Shown here: piece by piece, positions 9,447 to 21,571 of the stretch | Numbering within the stretch: the stretch's first letter is position 1 | Layout of the letters: every line of letters begins with the position of its first letter | Assembly (NCBI GenBank): GCA_963281255.1 | Contig: OY725490.1 | Coordinates: 1,922,001 to 1,986,000, forward strand | DNA length: 64,000 nucleotides | Direction: 5' to 3' | From: Aphrocallistes beatrix | Lineage: Eukaryota > Porifera > Hexactinellida > Sceptrulophora > Aphrocallistidae | Position numbers and translations under genes: made by a program | The notes under the pieces: model-generated | Told to the model about the DNA's origin: nothing | The model's input: the letters and a program-made list of their open reading frames with translations, nothing else | Databases searched by the model: none

Positions 9447-12400
9447 TGTTGCGTGAGATTTTAACTCCCGTGAGATTTTAACTCCCCTATACTAGTGGAC
9501 CAGGGATATTAGAGTAGCGTGAGGTTTTAACTCCTATGCATGAGATTTAAACTCTTAAAATGTACTGGGCTATACAGTTGAACTGTTTAAGTATATAACT
9601 CCTTCAGTATTCTATCAGTGATCACACAGAAAAATATTTATTAAATAATTTACTAATTTTTGTATATTGCAAATGTTAATTTCTCTCAAAGCATATTTCA
9701 AAAATTGACCTAGATATTGTTGTTTTTTTTAATTTTCTAAAATCTTAGACGATCAAGTATCAATTTCATATTATTTGATTTATATCTTAATTAATAATTG
9801 ATAATGCTAAAATAATTATAGACATGAGCAATTCAATATTTTACATCAAACATTCCCAATTCTAACAAGGAGAATCATTAATGATTCTTAAGCCTTTTTT
9901 GAGAGTTGAGTATAATTTACTAGTTAATTTAACTATTAAAAATGTTATTCTGCATGCTGATGCATCTTAGCCCGTCGATCCCCGGTTTGAATGGGTGGTA
10001 TTGAAACTGACATCTAGTAATAACACAAAATACATACAGTATCGGTAAAACAATCGAGTAAAATGAAGGATGTAGCAACGAGATTATTCGGAGGTGGTCG
10101 TCAAGGTTAGAATACGTAGTAATGATCTTGTTTTAAAGTGTCTTCTAGGAGAATGTTGGAGTGAGACTGTTGATCATTGTTGTGACAGGTTCGTAGTGTT
10201 CGTAATAATTTGCGATGTATATGGCACTGCTTCCATCATTGCTGTTTGAAGAACTTATCCGTAACCAGCGTACCTCTGGGATAATACTGTCCTCAGTTCT
10301 ATATATTCTGTTCGCAACGTATATATCTGTCTTAAGAAGTGCGGAAGCGGTCATCAGTTCACCGTCACTTCCCCAAAAACCTTCGTTACACATGCATTTA
10401 TTTCCAAGATATTCAGCAGGAGTAGTTGCCAGAACCTGTTCAAAGTACCAACTTATATAATCTTTCCCATCACTCAGCATGTAGCGACATATCTCCCCTC
10501 GTAGTTTGGTGTGGTATTCTTCAGTCCCTGAGATAATTTTAGATAGACATCTGAACAGGCAGTTGCCATCACCCGTAATAGTGTCGAACTTCCACGGTTC
10601 AAATAAACGCAACTTGTGCCCCTCAATACTGGAATGTTGATCAGTTCGCTGTCGGAATTTGATGTCTAACAGATTGCACTTATCTTTTTGCCACTCGATA
10701 GTGATGGGAGTTATTATAGGGTCGTCGGACCTTAGGTGGTGCATATCGAGACGTGGAAATCCATCTGGCCTCAGAGTAAATAATTTATTTTCAATGAATT
10801 CCAATGCCTAAATTGAATGAAAATATAAGGTTCTAACTAATATCACTAGTGTAATAGGTGATTTCTATCATTAGATGTAATTCATAGAATCAAATTACTA
10901 CTTACCACTCCATATAGTACTTTGTCGACGTAGTCGCAGGTTTTCGAGGGTCCTAACTCCGGATATGTACTTTTAGCGAACTCCAATAGAATGTAATTGA
11001 TCTCTCTCCTCTATAAAGATGACCAGTATGTATACGATTGTAAAATTGCAACATTTGATTTCAGATCCAGCAAGATTGTCAAAGGATAATATTCAATGTA
11101 AACTTATGTTCATAAATTCCTCTTTAAATGTCATACTCACCACTGTTTCGGGACGTGAATCTTTCAAAACTTGATAGATTATTGCATTGGGGACATAGAA
11201 CCCTTTTACATTAAGTGCCTTATTCAATTCTTCGTGAAGTATGGAGAGGTATGTTCCACGGGTTAAGTGATCTTTAAACACCAACTAAAAGAAAAGTTAT
11301 AACTTATATGTTAATCCTGATAAAGCACTAATATGTTGAAATTTAAACTAAATTATATATTAAATACATTTCTGACCTTGAAGTCTTCTAATTCTTTGAG
11401 GATAGAATCCTTCGAAATGCCGAATTGCCAATTCGTGTAGGATACTGTTTCTTGGGTACTTTCCTAGATTATAAAATGTTTTGGGATCATATTTAGAAAA
11501 AAATATTGTGAAGATTTTACTCCTATTACCTTGAATTTCTTGCTTACAACAACTGATTGGAGATCATCATTGCTTTTATGCTTGGTAATTTTGGACCTCG
11601 GAAAATACTGTCTTGAGATATGAAGCGGAACCTTCTTGTATTGACAATCGCTGCCGTCCTTGAGAACTAAAGCATGGCTATCTGTCACGTCAGCTGCTAT
11701 CATGGGTCCGATATACTTATGTTCTGTTTTGGTTCCGGGCATTTTTTTTGCTTTTCGCATATTTCTGACAATAATCTGATCTCCTTTCTTTAGATTCGAC
11801 CTGTTTAAGTAGATTGCATTAATTTAATATACTATATTGACTTGTAAAATAACATAGAAATGAGATTATATAATTAAGTACCTGTTTTTCTTGACTTTGT
11901 TATCGAATACATGTTTTTGTAAAAGTTGCTCTTTGCGAATATTGTCACAAGCTTGTAATTTTGATCTGGATCGAGCTTTCATTAGAGGTTCTATCCATTC
12001 TTCAGGATGTCCAAGTTCAGGAGAGAATTCGGCCAGTACTTCATTATCGCTACTGTCCACATCACTCAACATCGCCAGGTTTGTATGCTCGAGCAGATGA
12101 GCGCAATTGGCTTCTCTCCCATACATTAAATAGAATGGCGAGTAACCTGTTGCTCTCTTCCAGCAAGTGTTGGCGGCTAGGACAGCAGTTTGTACTTTAC
12201 TCGGCCACTCTGCTCCCGTTTCTATCACAATCTTGTGAAGTTTACTAAAGTGTACAAAGAAATATGACAAATTATCCGCTTACGTTCGAATTAATTGGAC
12301 CGTATTTAATATGCAGTACTTACGTTTTGATTATTTTATTGTGAGCTTCTACAAGGCCATTGCTCTGTGGGTGGTAAGCTGTTGTTTTACGATTATCCAC

Positions 12401-14424
12401 TCCTAATTTGCGATGAAATTCCTGGAACTCCTAAATCCACGACAATAATACGTAATTGGTAATTTAGCAAAACATTGCTATTAAATAGCATACAAGTACG
12501 ATACTACGTTCCAAGTTTACATACCTTGCTGACGAACTCAGGTCCTTGATCGTGCTGTATAATCTGAGGTACTCCGAGTGTCAAGTAAATGCTCTCCAGC
12601 TGAGCCAATACCTCGCTACTTCTCTTTGTTTTCAATGGCCGTACTGCACAGAATTTGGATAGGTAACAAATTGTTACAAGGAGATGTTTGTACCCTTCTG
12701 TATTCTCCTGCAAATCACAGACCAAATCAATCCCGATATGTTTCCAGGGCTGATCTGGAGGAGGAATTGGTTGCAATTTCTTTTGAGGTTGAGGTGGTAA
12801 CGCAGCTGCCATTTGACAATTATGACATGATTGGACCTCCAAGGGTGAATAAAATAATAAAGTATTCGAATAACAGAATGTTTACTGTCTTACACATGGA
12901 CTTGATCAATGCAGTACGTAGTAAGTTCCAATACCATACAAGTGATAATATGTAATTATATAATGACTTGCCTGTCAAAATCTTGCGATACCGTATCAAG
13001 TAGCTAAATTTTAATTCTGAACAATATTCAAACCAAGTATAGTGACGATATTAAATTTGATCTTGACATGATGATAACACGATTTATTAATAAAGGAAGT
13101 TGCAAAACACCACCACCATGATTTTCTGTAAAATGTCTAGCAACATGCCTAGATACGTAAACCTAGGTATGCCAAATACATGAAATATCTTACATATTAG
13201 AATAGCAACGCTTCGAATAATCGCCCTTCTGAATGAATGATAAAAAATATTGTATCTCGTATAAACGTTCATATATATTAATTGCCTCTTTATAAAAATA
13301 TCATTTTCGAACGATCACATTTCTCGAAAATAATTATAACTTATTAGATTAAAGGAAACAAAATTGAATAATCACCCGCACATCTGAGATATTATCCTTT
13401 ATACTGCAACTTGCATAAAACCAGAGAGGTTGTATCATATTAAAGATTGAGTAAACAATTAATACTTACATAATTTCTAACATCTTTGCTTAGTCCTGGC
13501 CAAAAATATTTCTCTTTAATTGATCTGACTGTTGTGTTAATGCCATGGTGCGCAGCACTGTCGTGGTACAGCTTGAAAATCTCAGAAACTCGATCTGAGC
13601 TAACGACTTCGTGCGTACGTGATGTATTATCACCAGTCACCTGTTTTTACATTAATTTATCACATACATCATATTAATTAATCAGGGAAAGAAATTGATC
13701 TAGCCATACACGGAACGTCCAACACCGTCAAGTTGAATTACAAACAAGCAAAAGCTAGTCTTCTTATAAAAATTCTAAAAGTGATGGAATTATGACCCAA
13801 TTTCTCCAAATAATTCCTTGAATATTATATTGGACTGTCATTATTAAGTAGTATTCAAACCTTGCACTAAGGAGATATCAGAATTTCATAATTAACTTTG
13901 CATCATTTTCACCTAAGAAATAATGTAAAATATTACTCACCTTGAAAATTTTGCTAGCCTCTCCAATTACATATTGTGAAGCTTTCACCCGAAAATTCTT
14001 CTTGGCGTGACCAATTTTCTTTGATTTGAGTACATCTGTAGGATACACGTTATGTTTGAGGAAGTTTGATATTGCGTCGTAGTCCTCCGATAACATCGAG
14101 AATTCGGATTCTTTTGAATAAATATTCGGTCTGTATTCTTGTTGGGTAATCTTCAGTTGTTGTTGATTGTTTTCAATAATGGTCATTTTTTTATAGTCAC
14201 TGACTTATATAGTATTCATAAAAGCTCGATCCAGTACAACATCAAAACAAACACTTAGATACTTGAATATAGTTGATAGAACCGCACTATGTAAAACTAT
14301 CCCCAGTACATTTTAAGAGTTTAAATCTCATGCATAGGAGTTAAAACCTCACGCTACTCTAATATCCCTGGTCCACTAGTATGAGGGAGTTAAAATCTCA
14401 CGGGAGTTAAAATCTCACGCAACA
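9447..14424 (-). mobile_element. Complete Ginger-like DNA transposon with OTU-domain transposase
   Basis: The 4,978-bp element has 123-bp terminal inverted repeats (9447-9569 and 14302-14424) that match except for a 4-base 'ctat/tcat' difference. The termini are TGTTGC...GCAACA. A 4-bp GGTC duplication flanks it (9443-9446 and 14425-14428), and the intact target is visible at 4070-4085. Each repeat contains four copies of a motif close to GCGTGAGATTTTAACTCC, possible transposase binding sites. There are no LTRs and no reverse transcriptase. Its single gene is on the minus strand. The gypsy-type integrase, the TGT...ACA termini and the 4-bp duplication match what I know of the Ginger1 superfamily. 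Near-identical repeats and an open gene suggest a young, possibly active copy. Confidence 0.9.
10145..14186 (-). CDS. Ginger-like transposase: H2C2 zinc finger, DD35E integrase, GPF/Y, OTU protease (10 exons)
   Basis: Exons I infer on the minus strand: 14186-13941, 13640-13470, 12836-12525, 12430-12324, 12244-11882, 11800-11530, 11463-11377, 11284-11141, 11010-10906 and 10807-10145. All junctions are GT-AG, frames fit, and the joined frame is open for 822 residues. Residues 108-146 form an H-x4-H-x29-C-x2-C zinc finger that spans the exon 2/3 junction. D176, D235 and E271 give the DDE triad with 35 residues between the last two. A basic GPF/Y-type domain follows (about 401-460). The OTU cysteine protease domain covers about 675-812, with GDGNCLF (Cys685) and YYEHYEPV (His806) as catalytic motifs. 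Residues 1-82 are unassigned. The integrase would cut and join element ends; the OTU part would remove ubiquitin-like modifiers. No frame break was seen. Confidence 0.87.
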
Positions 14425-14457
14425 GGTCCACAGTCAAAAAAAGGTTGAAAACCGCTG
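14425..14457. mobile_element. hAT-like MITE family 1, right part after the Ginger-like element
   Basis: GGTC is the second copy of the target duplication. The sequence continues 'cacagtcaaaaaaaggttgaaaaccgctg', the right end of the element begun at 9331. Confidence 0.75.
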
Positions 14458-15014
14458 GCCTAAGCCAAAATCAAAAGAAAGACTTTTTCCTTTGGCCCCG
14501 CCTCGCCCCGGTTTCGAAAATTCCTGTGACGCCCCTGCTCCCAGCACACATCCGTTCTTCATTAGAGAGTGAGCTAATTATAAACTACCATGGTTGTACT
14601 TTTAACAGTTTGTTTCACTCAACACAGCCAAACCGTTCGTTATGTTTTGCATTCATCTCAAGTTCCAATTGTCCCGCTTTCTATCTATTTTTATGAACTA
14701 ATTTCTCGAGTGAAAATTCCACATTATGTCCTAATATTTGGAGTCAATCTTGATTGAAATTGAAATTGGAGTCAATCTCTAATCTTTTTCTATTTTGTCC
14801 CGCCATGTCCCGCATTTACCATGGCTCAAGCTGGCATGTATGGATCTGATATAACTATGTCATCACGGAGACAGATCCCCTCGAGTTGTAAATCTTAAAA
14901 TGTACTAATCTTAGATTTGATTGAACTACATAACCAGTGTTCCCCTAATTTCGGAGGTAGGACTTTTGACGTGGGTACAAACAATAATCTGAGACCCAAA
15001 CGAATTTACTAATA

Positions 15015-15220
15015 CAGTCAGAGTCGCTTATTATGAACTCGATTAATATATGAAGTATCTCTATTATGAACATATTTTTTGGTGCCATTTGGTCCAATAT
15101 AATTTCCAGGAGCAGACGTACGTACGTTGTACGCCGATCATGACACAAGACATCTCGATCTATGCTAGAAACTGCACAAAATATACAATATAGTTAACAT
15201 AATTATGTATAAGTAACATA
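15015..15220. mobile_element. Rearranged copy of MITE family 'CAGTCAGGGTCGCTT'
   Basis: A left end (CAGTCAGAGTCGCTTATTATGAAC) starts at 15015. The sequence runs to 'catattttttggtgcca' and then changes to unrelated sequence before a second left end at 15221. It is a truncated or duplicated copy. Confidence 0.5.
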
Positions 15221-15673
15221 CAGTCAAGGTCACTTATTATGAACATTCGTTTATTATGAACTAACCTCCTGGTCCCAATTTCATTTCTTAGATATGATTT
15301 GTATTAAATCAAGTTCGCTTAATGTGATGTACAGTAGGACGTCAGTTATCCGAACGGGTTGGGACCGCGGGGGTTCGGATAACTGGAGTTGTTATGTGAT
15401 TATATAGAAAAGTTGGTCAGTAGTACTAAGTAGTCATAATGATGAATATGGATAAAATACTTATTAGCTTATGTTGGTATCATCAATAGTATATAAAATG
15501 ATGGCAGTGTAATAATTTCAATTATCAACTCATCATTACGGATGCATCATTTACACATTTATTATATTTTAATTTTTTCAACCAAGGGGTTCGGATAACT
15601 GACGTTCTACTGTATCTCTATTATGAACAGATTTGTTGGTCCCCTGGTGGTTCACAATAAGCGACTCTGACTG
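15221..15673. mobile_element. pogo/Tigger-like MITE with a second MITE nested inside
   Basis: The outer ends are CAGTCAAGGTCACTTATTATGAAC and GTTCACAATAAGCGACTCTGACTG, followed by TA. At 15332-15612 lies a different element with ends CAGTAGGACGTCAGTTATCCG and CGGATAACTGACGTTCTACTG, bordered by TA on both sides. Removing it restores the 'gaagtatctctattatgaac' order seen in units A and C. Confidence 0.8.
15332..15612. mobile_element. Nested pogo/Tigger-like MITE, 281 bp
   Basis: The inverted ends are CAGTAGGACGTCAGTTATCCGAAC and the reverse of GTTCGGATAACTGACGTTCTACTG, with TA target duplication at 15330-15331 and 15613-15614. It is specific to unit B and has no coding capacity. Confidence 0.85.
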
Positions 15674-15811
15674 TATCATCTGGTGTGGGGATCTAAATGA
15701 AACCATTGATGTTAACAACCCACTGCCTTAAGATCCAAAACGACTTTACTAAATTTAATAAGGACGTTTCATGTAAAATCAAATTTTGTTTGTAACGCGT
15801 TTATTAGTATT

Positions 15812-15950
15812 CAGGGTTGCCGTGAGAATGGAATTTCAATTCCCATTCAAACAGGATTTCTGTAGGAATTCACACATAATCGCACACGAAATCACACAGG
15901 AAATCCCACAGATTCCCACATGTGGGAATTCCCATAGCTTTAAAGTCATT
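15812..15950. repeat. Left part of element 'CAGGGTTGCCGTGAGAATGG'
   Basis: It matches the left arm of the element at 24624-25133 and consists of repeated GGAATTC/CCCACAGG words. The right arm is not found in unit B. Confidence 0.5.
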
Positions 15951-16399
15951 CACATTTTTTGAAATAAAAAATATTTACAAAGCAATTATGGTGACATATC
16001 ACCTAAAATAAATCAATGATACTCACACCACTGCACTAGCTCTGATTTTACAATTGAATTGAGACTGTTTCTAGAGATAATTAACTCAATTAGTAGAGTC
16101 ATGGCTGTACCAATGTTTAATGCTCGACCAATAGACTTAGCCGGTCGAGCTAAACATTTACTGTACTAAGATATTTTCCAATGAAGTTATTGTGTTAGTA
16201 TTGATGATGTGAATTCAATTTAATTTTTACAGATCCAAATTAATGGCTGTATTAAGCTATACACAAGTAAGATTTGAACTTCTGTCATGTAAACATGTTT
16301 CATTGTAACTACCAGCAGAACTTAAGTAAAAATTGATATTTATGTCGATCCCCGTTGACCGAAGCAATAAAAATTTGCTTCCGCCGGCCTGGTTTGTAT

Positions 16400-16794
16400 C
16401 AGAGTTGCACGCGGGCCGGCTTGGCCCGTAGGCCCGCGGGTTACTAGCGGGCGGACTTTTCTTATCGGCCCGCGTGCCGTGCGGGCCGAATAATTTAGTT
16501 TGCGAGCCCGTGGGCCGGAAATCTTGGCAGAACTCCCGCGATGACAACCGAGACGATGTTTTAATTGCCATGAGGTACCAGTTAAGGATACTTACGTAAA
16601 TTGAACTTTGTTAGTTTCCACTTATTTGTGTTTGCAGAAACTCACTCCCATAAAGGATTCCTTTAGTGTCCCTCTATAGTTAGTAACTTACAAAGTGGGC
16701 CAAAAATATTTATACGGGGTTCTTGCGGGCCGCGGGCCGGGTGAACATAAAAGTTCGGGCCGCGGTTACAAATTTCGGCCCGCGTGCAACTCTG
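16400..16794. mobile_element. hAT-like MITE, family 3, GC-rich
   Basis: This 395-bp element has inverted ends CAGAGTTGCACGCGGGCC and GGCCCGCGTGCAACTCTG and a perfect 8-bp target duplication GTTTGTAT (16392-16399 and 16795-16802). The G+C-rich ends contrast with the AT-rich intron. A 104-residue minus-strand frame across it is not a gene. Confidence 0.9.
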
Positions 16795-17248
16795 GTTTGT
16801 ATAGATAATTTAATCTATAGCTCCCATATTGTACATTTCAAAAGTTCTGAAATGGATAGTTCTATTAATTAATGTATTTATTTCCATACTCTCTTTTCAT
16901 TTACTGCACTACCTGTATGCTAACTGGATTCTAGTTATGTTCAGAACGAGCGGAGCGAGCGAAAAACAACAATTTTGTTAATTTCTATCGCAGATATAGT
17001 ATAATCTAAAATGTAGAGATTTGGTAGGTATGGAGCTAAATAACAGGCTAAGTTAGTTAAGGAAAATTTCTGGCGAATAAAATCCCGATAAGGGGAGATG
17101 CATTTTCTTAATCCCTCCACTTAGTCTTAAAGTATCAACTTGACCTGATACCTCTAACTTCAGGATACCCGCTCAAAGATATTCAGGGGAGAGGGAGTAA
17201 GGTCTAAATATCCCAAAATTCCGAGAGTTCCCCGCGGATTCCTTAGAG

Positions 17249-17407
17249 CAGTGGTTCCCAACCTGGGGTCCATGGACCCTTAGTGGTCACAGAAGATATC
17301 AGGGGTCCACAGGATTCAAATTTAGTATTACGGTTAATAGGAGGGGTCCACAGAATATAAGAAATTTGCTATAGTGGTTCACAGTCAAAAAAGGTTGAAA
17401 ACCGCTG
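17249..17407. mobile_element. hAT-like MITE, family 1 (unit B, proximal)
   Basis: Orthologue of 3944-4102, with target duplication CCTTAGAG on the left and a decayed copy (ccttgagg) on the right. Confidence 0.8.
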
Positions 17408-17547
17408 CCTTGAGGGAACACTGGGACAGACTCTGCAGACAAAAAGTGTTCTCTAGCCGCGCTACGCAAGTACGCAAAGCGATTAGATATGAACAATTAT
17501 TCTACTTTTAAGATAAAACTTCCTTTTCTAAAATTAGATTGTATACA

Positions 17548-18756
17548 ATGGCTGAAGCTAGAGTTGGAAGAGAAATTAATTTCGATGCACAGTTCGAAGT
17601 TCTGTACAGAGTCATTACTCAAACATTTGATGAATTGTTTCAGGCTTTAAATAAGCGAAGACACGATTTGTTGTCTCAACTGACAACTATGAAGACAGCA
17701 CACGACAAGAATTTAGAGTTAGACGAAGCCATCCAACAATTGAGAATTGCTAAAGAGAATGCTCTTGCACCAATGACCAGCAATTTGTTAAACCTCGATC
17801 TAATTGAATCAACTTTCAACGATGAAATGAAAGCTAAAGAAGAGTTGAAGGTAACTGTTGGAAATTTGAATTTGATCGAGTTTCGTTGTTTTCCTGAACG
17901 AATTCTGAAAGCTATAGAAGAAACAGATCTGATTGAGCTAATTCCTGAATATGTCGGAAGGGAGAATCCGATACTGAAGAGTTGCTCAAGAGGTACTGGG
18001 AATGGAATGTTTCAAAATCCTAGAGGAATAGCTATTGATAACAAAGCGAATGAAGTTTATATAACAGATAAGAGCAATCATCGCATACAAGTGATGAGTT
18101 TAAACGGAGAATTTCTGAGATCATTCACACATGATCAGCTGAAATCGCCTCGTGCTATTTGTTTATCTGAGAAGGAATTGTTCGTCAGTGATTCAGAGAG
18201 TTATTTGCTCAAGTTCGATAAATCTGGAAAGATCATAAAACAAACAGGATCACGAGGTACTACACCAGGTTGCTTTATTCAGATATCAAGCTTGTGTTAT
18301 GGAGGAGGATTAGTTTATGTGTGTGATTCAACCTACCAGCGAATTCAAATATTTGATTCAGATCTAAAATACACAAAATTGTTGGCTTCCGGAGAAATAA
18401 TTCGTCCAAGTGACATTAAGATCTATTCTAATTCTATTTTCATATTATCTCAAGACCAGAATGGGATATACTGCTATAACAAAGAATGTCAACTTCAGAG
18501 AACAATTCAGCTAACTGGACAGAGACAGCCAATGAGTGCAGCCTTCTTTTTCACTTTGGATTCCAAAGGCAACTTTCTTATTTCTGACCAATCAAATAAT
18601 GAAACTTCAGAAATCCGTATTTTCTCTCCTAATGGAGTCCTTAAGCACTCATTAGGTAGAGGACATCTCAGCTTCTTATGCGGTATAGCACTAGACAATA
18701 GTGATTCTATTATTTGTGTGAATAGTAATGAAGATGGTTGCTTTCAGAAATATTAA
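17548..18756 (+). CDS. Coiled-coil/NHL-repeat (TRIM-like) protein, copy B
   Basis: The 402-residue protein has the same layout as copy A: helical region 1-143, NHL propeller about 148-402. It is two residues shorter because of a deletion near residue 81 in the helical part. Variable sites include Lys at the position of Met177 of copy A, Arg-Ala for Phe204-Gly205, QISS for VIKA at 247-250, and Arg for Val288. The splice acceptor ends at 17537. The 3' flank is rearranged after about 18880: the copy-A poly(A) signal is missing and a short 'ccctttgtgt' tandem repeat follows, so polyadenylation may differ. The gene is open and probably functional. Confidence 0.88.
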   Translation: MAEARVGREINFDAQFEVLYRVITQTFDELFQALNKRRHDLLSQLTTMKTAHDKNLELDEAIQQLRIAKENALAPMTSNLLNLDLIESTFNDEMKAKEELKVTVGNLNLIEFRCFPERILKAIEETDLIELIPEYVGRENPILKSCSRGTGNGMFQNPRGIAIDNKANEVYITDKSNHRIQVMSLNGEFLRSFTHDQLKSPRAICLSEKELFVSDSESYLLKFDKSGKIIKQTGSRGTTPGCFIQISSLCYGGGLVYVCDSTYQRIQIFDSDLKYTKLLASGEIIRPSDIKIYSNSIFILSQDQNGIYCYNKECQLQRTIQLTGQRQPMSAAFFFTLDSKGNFLISDQSNNETSEIRIFSPNGVLKHSLGRGHLSFLCGIALDNSDSIICVNSNEDGCFQKY

Positions 18757-18879
18757 TGCTATTTTTCTCTCTCAATGCATAGAAGACTTGATTTTATTTC
18801 TTTTTCTAAATCCTCCAACTAAAATATTTTATAGAATTATTGTTGCTTTATAGTTATTCTTTGTTAGTGATATATCTAC

Positions 18880-18945
18880 CCTTTGTGTCTACCCTTTGTG
18901 TCCCTTTGTGTTAGTGATATATCTACCCTATGTGTCGGAGTCCAC
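18880..18945. repeat. Short tandem repeat 'ctaccctttgtgt'
   Basis: A few imperfect copies of 'taccctttgtgtc' and 'ttagtgatatatctaccc' follow NHL gene B in place of the poly(A) region that A and C share. Confidence 0.6.
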
Positions 18946-19199
18946 AAGGACACTCCATTATATGTGGCATAATATTTTAGAAACTTGTCCAATCTAACTC
19001 AAAGCCAAAGATACAAGTAATAATAGGTAGATGAATAATCCTAGGAATTTCAACACAATCAAATGGAAGCAACTACTCCAGGCTCAAAACTTATCGAGTG
19101 ACCCTCGTATAGCTTAATTTGTGTAATTAAATTTAGAACACTCCAAATATAAATCAAATAAATCATTAATGAATAAATAACTCACAAAACTTAATTTGT

Positions 19200-19575
19200 C
19201 AAAGTAGCAAGAAGGTTGAAAGAGAGTCAGGAAAGTTTAGAGCAAAAAGGATCACGACGTAACACATCAGACTGTAACATTGTATCAAAGAACCAACTAA
19301 GCATGCTTAAAGTACGTTTTAATGCATTCTAAATATACAAAATTGTTCACTTACAGAGCTATGTTCCAAATGGAACTAAGATCTGTTCTAATTATACTTG
19401 TATCTTCAAAGTGTGATATGTAAGGACATAGTTTTCAGTTGAAACCGTCCCACAACACAAAACTGAGAGAAGTATTCAGCTAACTGGACAGAGACAGCCA
19501 ATGAATGGAGACTTCTTTTCACTCTGGAAACCTTCTTATTTCTGCTCATTCATCCTTGAAACTCAGAATTACGGA
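19200..19575 (+). pseudogene. Decayed NHL-gene relic (unit B)
   Basis: Stretches are recognisably derived from the NHL coding exon. 'Aggatcacgacgtaacacatcagactgtaac' resembles the region coding GSRGTTPGC. 'Aaatatacaaaattgttcacttacag' resembles the next blade. 'Cagctaactggacagagacagccaatga' matches 18506-18535 almost exactly. The frame is broken by many indels. The same relic stands at 28715-29110, so it is older than the B/C duplication. Confidence 0.75.
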
Positions 19576-20065
19576 TTTTCTTGGAACAAGAAAAGATATC
19601 AGAAGTGATTCTGAATTATTCAGAAAAGACAGTGGTGCATCCATGGTTGTGCGACCACTGAATACCAAACATCTGTAATAAGTGTATACCTGTAGAGAAA
19701 CATTTGTTTATTTTAAGTTAGGAGACAAACATAGTCAACTCACCTCATACAACATTCCATAACATAATGTATTATCCACAGTCAACTGCAATGATATTTA
19801 CGAATTGACAATTTATCGGAATTTTACACTAAACTTCTTATTCCTCCTTCAAATCCATTGTTTATTTTGATTAAAATACTGATGCTGGTGTACCATTATG
19901 AATAAAATAGTATATCGCATTATCCATTGTTTTGAGAATATTCAAGTTGTCAGTAGTAACATTGAGATTATAAGTTCAGCATTCAAATCCATGGGAAGTT
20001 CAGAATCTCATCCTGGACACCTCACGAGTCTCTGTTTGGTCTAATTTTGACATAAAATATAACTA

Positions 20066-20206
20066 CAGTGGAATTCGCTTATTAGCAACTCAGTTTTGCT
20101 CATAAAATGGTTGCTAAAAAGGGAACAGAATTAACACAAAATCTTCACCTGGGACCTGAAGATTGGTTGCTAATAGAACATTATTGCTAATAAGCGAATT
20201 CTACTG
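20066..20206. mobile_element. pogo/Tigger-like MITE, family 'CAGTGGAATTCGCTTATTAGC' (unit B)
   Basis: This 141-bp element has ends CAGTGGAATTCGCTTATTAGCAA and TTGCTAATAAGCGAATTCTACTG. The orthologous copy is at 29582-29722. The region is missing from unit A. Confidence 0.8.
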
Positions 20207-20483
20207 AATCATAAAAGAGAGAATATTTGTCTCAATCAATTCAACAGAAAATTTATTATTATTTAATCGTTTGTTTAGGCATCAAATGGAAGTAAGCAAC
20301 ATTCTTCACTAAGAATCAATCTATTCTCCTACACAGATATAAGAGTATTAGAATGATGGAGAAAATACATTGTACGCCAAAGCGATAAATTGGTCTATCA
20401 TTATGGAAAAATAAATCGTTGATTCATTGAATGTGCATAGATATTCAATTTCTATTATTTAATTCAACCAACTTAATATTAAA

Positions 20484-21254
20484 CAAGCGCGCTTCGCTTG
20501 GTGGCGCTGCGCGGCTTGCGGACACTGTGTGTCCGCAGATTTACCCAGTGGAAGCTTGGGGATATTAGAGAAACAATACGTCGCTTTCTTGTTTTATACT
20601 AAGTTCGCTGGATTGTCATTTGTCTACGGTTACATTTAAAAAATCAGAACTGTAGCAGAAATTTTGTTTCGTGATAAATATAATTTACTTCGTATTAAGT
20701 CAACTAATCCTGAATGTAAGCTCAATTTGAATACACAAAGTTCACATTGCTAAAGATTATTATACTTAAATAATCAATTCCAGTCCATGTCGTTAAAAGT
20801 TATTTAATGATCGAATTGATTGATCGTAGCATACTTATAACACACTTTAATTGTTGTTAACAATCAAATTATAGACTCAAAATAGCAGTATTCAATCATT
20901 TATATGAAATAGAATCGTGTGAATGGCATTATAAAAGGCTGATAATTGATTGGTTCACATAAACCAATGAATTTCAATCACAAATAGTTATTTTGATTGT
21001 ATGCATAAGTCAATACTATTTTATTCCAATGTATTTGCATTATAAAATAATCGAATTTGATTGGTCAGCACATTTTGTCACCTATCTCGGCGAGGTGTGA
21101 ACATTTCGCTTAGATCTTCGAAGTTAATCCTAGATTCATCATTTGACACCTACATGCCAATTTTCGTATCTCTACGACTTGCCAATTCTTCAATCAATTC
21201 GGACAAACACAAACAAACAACAAAAAAAAAATCCTGGAGTTTTAATATATAAGA
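20484..21254 (+). mobile_element. Helitron-like non-autonomous element, copy 2
   Basis: This is a 771-bp plus-strand copy of the element at 2944-3709. Units A (about 7330) and C (about 29998) keep the empty site 'ttaatattaaatagaataata'; in B the element sits between the A and T of 'aaa|t'. The insertion is specific to unit B. Confidence 0.7.
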
Positions 21255-21571
21255 TAGAATAATAAACAAAATTAATAGTATACGTAAATAATTAATTTAA
21301 GTACTTCGAATTAATCTCTTCAGAAATCCCCGACATCTCACATAGCAACAATACGCATGTAATCTCCAATGTCAGCAGATATTAATCAAATTCAGAAGTA
21401 TTGCAACACATTAAACCTTACACAGCTATGATGGCGTGACTGACGAATACACTATGGTAGAGTCCAGATATTCCTGCAAGCACTCTCCTAGCCATTCTGT
21501 TCACGTTACCGTTTTGAAAGCTGCTTTACAACTGTATTCTCGCTACTACAGTGGAGTACGCTGCTGGTTAG

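Noticed and set aside
11866..13640. LTR retrotransposon or retrovirus as source of the integrase
   Set aside because: There is no reverse transcriptase, protease or gag. The ends are inverted rather than direct repeats, and the target duplication of 4 bp with TGT...ACA ends fits a Ginger-type DNA transposon.
16257..16571. 104-residue minus-strand frame
   Set aside because: It crosses the border of the GC-rich hAT MITE at 16400 and has no protein features.
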